NCBI RefSeq assembly: GCF_007655135.1 | Contig: NC_045134.1 | Coordinates: forward strand, 16,206,568 to 16,270,567 | Length of the DNA stretch: 64,000 nucleotides | From: Punica granatum | Lineage: Eukaryota; Streptophyta; Magnoliopsida; Myrtales; Lythraceae | Direction of reading: 5' to 3' | In this document: piece after piece, positions 59,499 through 64,000 of the stretch | Position numbering within the stretch: the first letter of the stretch is position 1 | How the letters are laid out: the number at the start of each line of letters is the position of its first letter | Position numbers and translations under genes: made by a program | Notes under the pieces: model-generated | Told to the model about the DNA's origin: nothing | The model's database searches: none | The model's input: the letters and a program-made list of their open reading frames with translations, nothing else

Positions 59499-60307
59499 TG
59501 ATGCAAATTGTAGCACGATTTCAAGGGATCCAGTTCAAGTTCCAATTGGACCGATTACACGAGCACGAGCAAAGAAGTTTAAAGATGAACTCAATGGCTT
59601 GATTCATGAGGTTTGGGCTCAAGCAAATTCGTGGAGGCCCATTGGACATGAATCACGTGATCAACAAAAATCCATCAATTTGATTCAAGTTATAGAAGAT
59701 TCCGGACAAGGCTAAATTCAACAAGTGTTTGAGGAAGCTTCTAGAATAGTTGATGATCAACAGAAGATATCATCAGATTTGTTTAAAGTTTAAATCTCAT
59801 AGAGATATTCTAGGGGTATTTAGATTTCATATCTTTATAGATTATGTCATATCTCTATCGATATTCTAGGTTTTAATTTCCTTATCTATAGGAAGAGATA
59901 TGGCCAGATTAGGATTACCTTATGTCTATATATATTCATCTTAGTCAATTTTTAATAAAAAGGAACATTCGGAAAATTGTGAGAGTATTCTCTTTGGTTC
60001 TTGAAGAACTAATCGAACTTATCGGAAGTTTCCGTGGCGTTCATCATCGACTTATCAAACGGCTTTCCACCACCGTTTGTGGCGTCTTCATCGACTTATC
60101 AAGCGGCTTTCCATTACCGTTTGTGGCGTCTTCCTATATACCGAGGTTCTTGTTTCGCATTAAACAACGGGTTGAGGTCAGTTATACCAAGGTTCTTGTT
60201 TATGTTGTAAGCAACGGGTTGAGGGTTCGTCCATCAAATATGATCGTGGAACGATCTTGGGTTCCTTTAGTTGTCGGGTCTCGTCATTCTTGGTGGGAAT
60301 CGCATCA
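59499..60307 (+). repeat. 5' LTR of the right-edge family 1 element
   Basis: TGATGCAAATTG...CGCATCA, 809 bp, with two 44-bp units near 60040-60130. Confidence 0.93.
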
Positions 60308-60990
60308 TTTGGTATCAGAGCATCAGGATCCAAATCGGGTTTATCCTATCCATTTTTTTTTGTTTCAATTTGCTGAGTTTCTTTTCATCGAGTTTTGTTC
60401 TTTGCGGATTGTTAGCAGAAAAAAAAAGAGCTGAAAAAAAAATTTCGGCCAAAAAAAAAACACAGCTGAAAAAAAAATAGAGCTGAAAAAAAAGAAGAAA
60501 AAAATCGGCCAAAAAAAATACAGAGCTGAAAAAAAAAGGATCAAAGGAAAAGAATTAAGACATCATTGTCAATTTGATCCAAATTTTTTACATCAGACCA
60601 TTCTAAAATTGTTATTTCTCGTTCTTTGTAATCTGCATTGATTCTGATCCCATAATTTCATATAACATTCTGGTTTATTTAATCCTTCATAGTAGTTGCC
60701 TTTTCTCTTGCTTCTTTTCTTCCTGAAATTTCCTTTGACCATTAATTTTCCTTGATGAGTTCTTGGTGAATTGTTGCTGGAAAATTTGGAGTTGTTTGTT
60801 TAGTTCCAAAGGAACTGAAAGAGAATTGTCGAGTGGAAAAAGGCAAGAGCAGTGAGAATATTAGAGGGTTAAAAGCCACATATTTTGTTGAGTGAAAACA
60901 CAAGTGTAGAGTGATTCACATTCTTGAGTGTAAACACGTAAGGGAGAGAATTGTGAGGTCCATTCTTTCTAACTTTATTTTGCAGCAATC
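60308..60990 (+). other. Leader and PBS of the right-edge family 1 element
   Basis: The PBS TGGTATCAGAGC is at 60310-60321. At 60419-60540 there is a ladder of 7-10-base A-tracts separated by GAGCTG, CAGCTG or TCGGCC blocks, longer than in the other copies. The leader ends TTGTGAGGTCC, CTAAC, a pyrimidine tract and GCAG at 60985, six bases before the gag ATG. Confidence 0.85.
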
Positions 60991-62035
60991 ATGTCTCACA
61001 ACAGTGCTAAGAGTATTCCCGAAGGTGCAACGGAATTGGCTGATTCGAAAATACTTATAGAGGCCATGATGAGTGAGATGAGGCGTGTGATGCGGTTGGA
61101 GTTTGAGCAGTTTCATGAACGGATAGATCTGATGGAGAATAAACGTGTGGAGCAGCCACAAAACTCTCTTAATGCATGTAGGAAGGAAATAGTTCAACCG
61201 AGGGAAGTGAGGGTTGAAGATGAAGAGAATTATGGGGCTAGTTTTGATGAAGATGATCGAGATTCAGTTGTTAGTAATAGGAAACATGGAGGGCGGTTTA
61301 GAGAAGATAGGAATCGGGAAGATAATAACTTGGGTAGTATTAAGATGAAAATCCCATCGTTCCAAGGAAAGAGTGATCCCGAAGCATACCTTGAGTGGGA
61401 GAAAAAGGTGGAGTTTGTATTTGATTGTTATAGTTATTCCGAGCTGAAGAAAGTCAAATTGGCAGCAATTGAATTCTCGGATTATGCAATTGTTTGGTGG
61501 GATCAATTGATGATAAATAGGCGAAGAAATAGAGAGCCACCTATAGATACGTGGGAGGAAATGAAAAGGGTGATGAGGAAGCGATTTGTTCCTAGTTATT
61601 ACTACCGGGAGCTGTATAATAAGTTACAAAGTCTTAGGCAAGGTAACCGGAGTGTAGAGGAATATTTTAAGGAGATGGAAGTGGCCATGATTAGAGTTAA
61701 CGTAGAGGAGGATCGAGAGGCTACTATGGCAAGATTTTTGGCTGGATTGAACCGAGAAATTCAAAATGTCGCGGAATTACAACATTATGTGGAGTTGGAG
61801 GATATGGTGCACATGGCCATTAAGATTGAGAACCAGTTCAAGAGGAGAGGCAATACACGTGCAAGCCAAAGTCCAAGCACATCCACTTGGAAACCGAATC
61901 AGTGGAAGAAAGATGAGAAGCAATCCACGTCGATGTTGAAAACCGAGCAAAAGCAAGAAGCAACCAGCCATGTTCCTCAAGGTAAAACCGACATTTCTAC
62001 CTCCAGGAATCGTGACATTAAGTGTTTTTAAATGC

Positions 62036-62067
<32 letters not shown>

Positions 62068-62767
62068 AAACAAGCGGGTCATGGTGATGCGAGACAATGG
62101 TGACATTGTGACCGACACTGAAGATTCCGACACCGATGACATGCCCCCATTGGAGGATGTTCCCGAGGAGGAATATTTAGCTCCAGATGCATTGACATTG
62201 GTGGCAAGGAGAGCATTAAGCTTGCAAACAAAAGGAGTTGAAGAAGTGCAGCGGGAGAACATCTTTCACACTAGGTGCTACATCAAAGACAAGGTATGTA
62301 GTGTGATTATCGATGGTGGTAGTTGTACTAATGTCGCAAGCGCAACAATGGTGGAAAAATTAAGACTGCCCAAGGTGAAGCACCCTAGGCCGTACAAGCT
62401 GCAATGGTTGAATGATAGTGGTGAGATAAGGGTGAACAAGCAGGTGTTAGTTGCATTTCGAATCGGTAAATACGAAGATGAAGTGTTGTGTGATGTAGTA
62501 CCGATGCAAGCAGGACACTTGTTGCTAGGGCGTCCATGGCAATTTGATAGACGAGTGAAGCATGATGGCTTTACGAACAAATACTCCTTTGTACTTAATC
62601 AACGATCAATCACTCTTGTACCATTGACTCCGCAGCAAGTATATGAGGATCAAGTGAGATTGCAAAAAGAGAGTGATCAAAAGAAAGAGAGTGAACAGAA
62701 GAAAAAGAGTGAAAATCAGAGAGAGGCCGAGAAAAATGAGAGAGAAAAAAAAAAATCAAAATTCGGC
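60991..62767 (+). pseudogene. Family 1 gag and protease, two homopolymer frameshifts
   Basis: Starts MSHNSAKSIPEG. The gag core is at about residues 125-290 (EWEKKVEFVFDCYSYSELKK, RRFVPSYYYRE-like KRFVPSYYYREL, VEEYFKEMEVAMIR). The zinc knuckle (CQGRGHIASQC) and protease motif IIDGGSCTNVAS (near 62308) follow. The frame slips at a T-run near 62025-62029 and at an A-run near 62747-62757; each looks like a one-base length change. Apart from these, no stop is seen. If the run lengths are errors, the gene may be intact. Confidence 0.88.
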
Positions 62768-64000
62768 CATTGAGAGAAAATCAGAGAGAAAACAAAAGAA
62801 TTTTTATGCAAACATGGGAGAAATTAGGCAAGCAATGTTTTTAAATCAGCCGATGATTGTACTTTTGTACAAAGAGGCATTTTTCAATACTAACGAACTT
62901 GATATCTCTCTTCCTAGATTTGTTGTTTCTCTTTTGCAGGAGTATGAGGATGTCTTTCCCGAGGAAACACCACATGGCTTACCTCCAATCCGAGGGATTG
63001 AACATCAAATTGATTTTGTTCCCGGTGCGACAATTCCAAACCGACCAGCCTATAGGAGCAATCCTGAGGAGACAAAGGAGCTTCAACAGCAGGTAAAGGA
63101 GTTGTTAGAGAAAGGGTACGTGAGGGAGAGCTTGAGCCCATGCGCTGTTCCAGTAATACTTGTACCTAAGAAGGATAGGACGTGGAGAATGTGCGTTGAT
63201 TGCCGAGCAATCAACAACATAACGGTAAAGTATCGTCATCCTATTCCTCGCTTAGATGATATGTTAGATGAGTTACATGATTCTTGTGTATTTTCTAAAA
63301 TTGATTTAAAGAGTGGTTATCATCAGATTAGAATGAAAGAAGGAGATGAATGGAAAACTGCCTTTAAAACAAAATACGGTTTGTACGAATGGTTAGTTAT
63401 GCCTTTTGGTTTGACTAATGCTCCAAGCACTTTTATGAGACTTATGAATCATGTTTTGCGTGCATTTATAGGTAGATTTGTGGTTGTCTACTTTGATGAT
63501 ATACTCGTTTACAGCAAAAACTTAGATGATCATAAGGTACATTTGAAATCTGTCTTAGATGTGCTTAGGAAGGAAAAGTTATTTGCTAATATGAAGAAGT
63601 GTACTTTTTGCACCGATAAGCTTGTTTTTTTTGGGATTTGTTGTTAGTGCACAAGGTATACAGGTTGATGAGGAGAAGGTACGTGCAATCCAAGAGTGGC
63701 CTAGTCCCACAAGTGTAAGTAATGTTCGTAGTTTTCATGGACTTGCTAGTTTCTACCGGCGGTTCGTGAAGGACTTTAGTAGCATAGCAGCACCACTTAC
63801 TGAAGTGATCAAGAAAAACATTGGATTTAGATGGGGAGAAGAACAAGAGAAGGCTTTTCAGCTAATCAAAGAGAAGCTGACCAACGCTCCTTTATTATCT
63901 TTACCTAACTTTTCTAAAACTTTTGAGATTGAATGTGATGCTTCAGGTGTTGGTATAGGTGCAGTTCTCATGCAGGAAGGACGACCAATTGCTTACTTCA
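62768..64000 (+). pseudogene. Family 1 RT and start of RNase H, one homopolymer frameshift, cut by the window edge
   Basis: RT spans from about 63000: VPKKDRTWRMCVDCRAIN, the FSKIDLKSGYHQIRMKEGDE block, [14 protein letters not shown], and the catalytic YFDDILVYS near 63492. The frame slips in an 8-T run near 63623-63632 where related copies have a shorter run. It then continues ([20 protein letters not shown]) into RNase H ([15 protein letters not shown]) at the edge. The motif aspartates are present. Confidence 0.88.

Larger units (their letters stand above)
59499..64000 (+). mobile_element. Family 1 gypsy element (CRM-like), runs off the window
   Basis: 809-bp 5' LTR, primer site, A-tract leader, complete gag including the central domain and CCHC knuckle, protease, RT and the start of RNase H. 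The integrase and 3' LTR lie past 64000. It is the best preserved family 1 copy here and shows what the others have lost. Confidence 0.93.

Overview
This is a nuclear segment of a flowering-plant genome, almost certainly a eudicot. It has plant-type split genes, an RPL27 promoter with a telo-box and site II elements, and many plant LTR retrotransposons primed by initiator tRNA-Met. I cannot name the species. Only three host genes are visible; most of the rest is nested transposable elements.

Layout. 1-895: the 5' end of a minus-strand Ty1/copia element. 1022-3333: the last exons of a SUVR-type histone H3K9 methyltransferase gene (+), ending the SET domain and the post-SET motif. 4933-5340: an intronless RPL27 gene (-) with a telo-box and three TGGGCY boxes spaced 10 bp apart. 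6017-19371: a Mutator-like element with terminal inverted repeats of about 0.5 kb and an exact 9-bp target duplication. It is filled by a gypsy element (family 1, 6645-18742, TSD GCAAA), which carries a second gypsy element (family 2, 12058-18117, TSD CAAAC) in its right LTR. 19657-21114: a candidate Helitron. 21855-26255: a complete nine-exon OTU-domain deubiquitinase gene (+, 230 aa). 27192-29315: a short gag-only LTR element of TR-GAG type (TSD ATAAC). 29868-46331: layered fragments of gypsy families 1 and 2 and of a large-LTR family called B here. B contains a 39-bp minisatellite, and one copy is a solo LTR with TSD CCAAC. At 38189-40367 a family 2 element is bounded by U5-type ends on both sides, one of them an inverted tip, and still has TSD ACATC. 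46332-59498: a large minus-strand element with a tRNA-Arg-like primer site (Tat/Ogre-like). It has no visible pol and two GC-rich tandem arrays. 59499-64000: a plus-strand family 1 gypsy element that runs off the window; its only visible gag-pol lesions are three one-base changes in homopolymers.

How the parts relate. SUVR, RPL27 and OTU are unrelated housekeeping or regulatory genes. The elements form a readable chronology. The Mutator-like element came first. Family 1 followed, with 26 LTR differences in 809 bp by my count. Family 2 came last, with about 5 differences in about 690 bp. The gypsy polyproteins look most like the CRM lineage of chromoviruses, whose C-terminus reads into the 3' LTR. 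Their local density may point to a pericentromeric position. Both of those statements are inferences.
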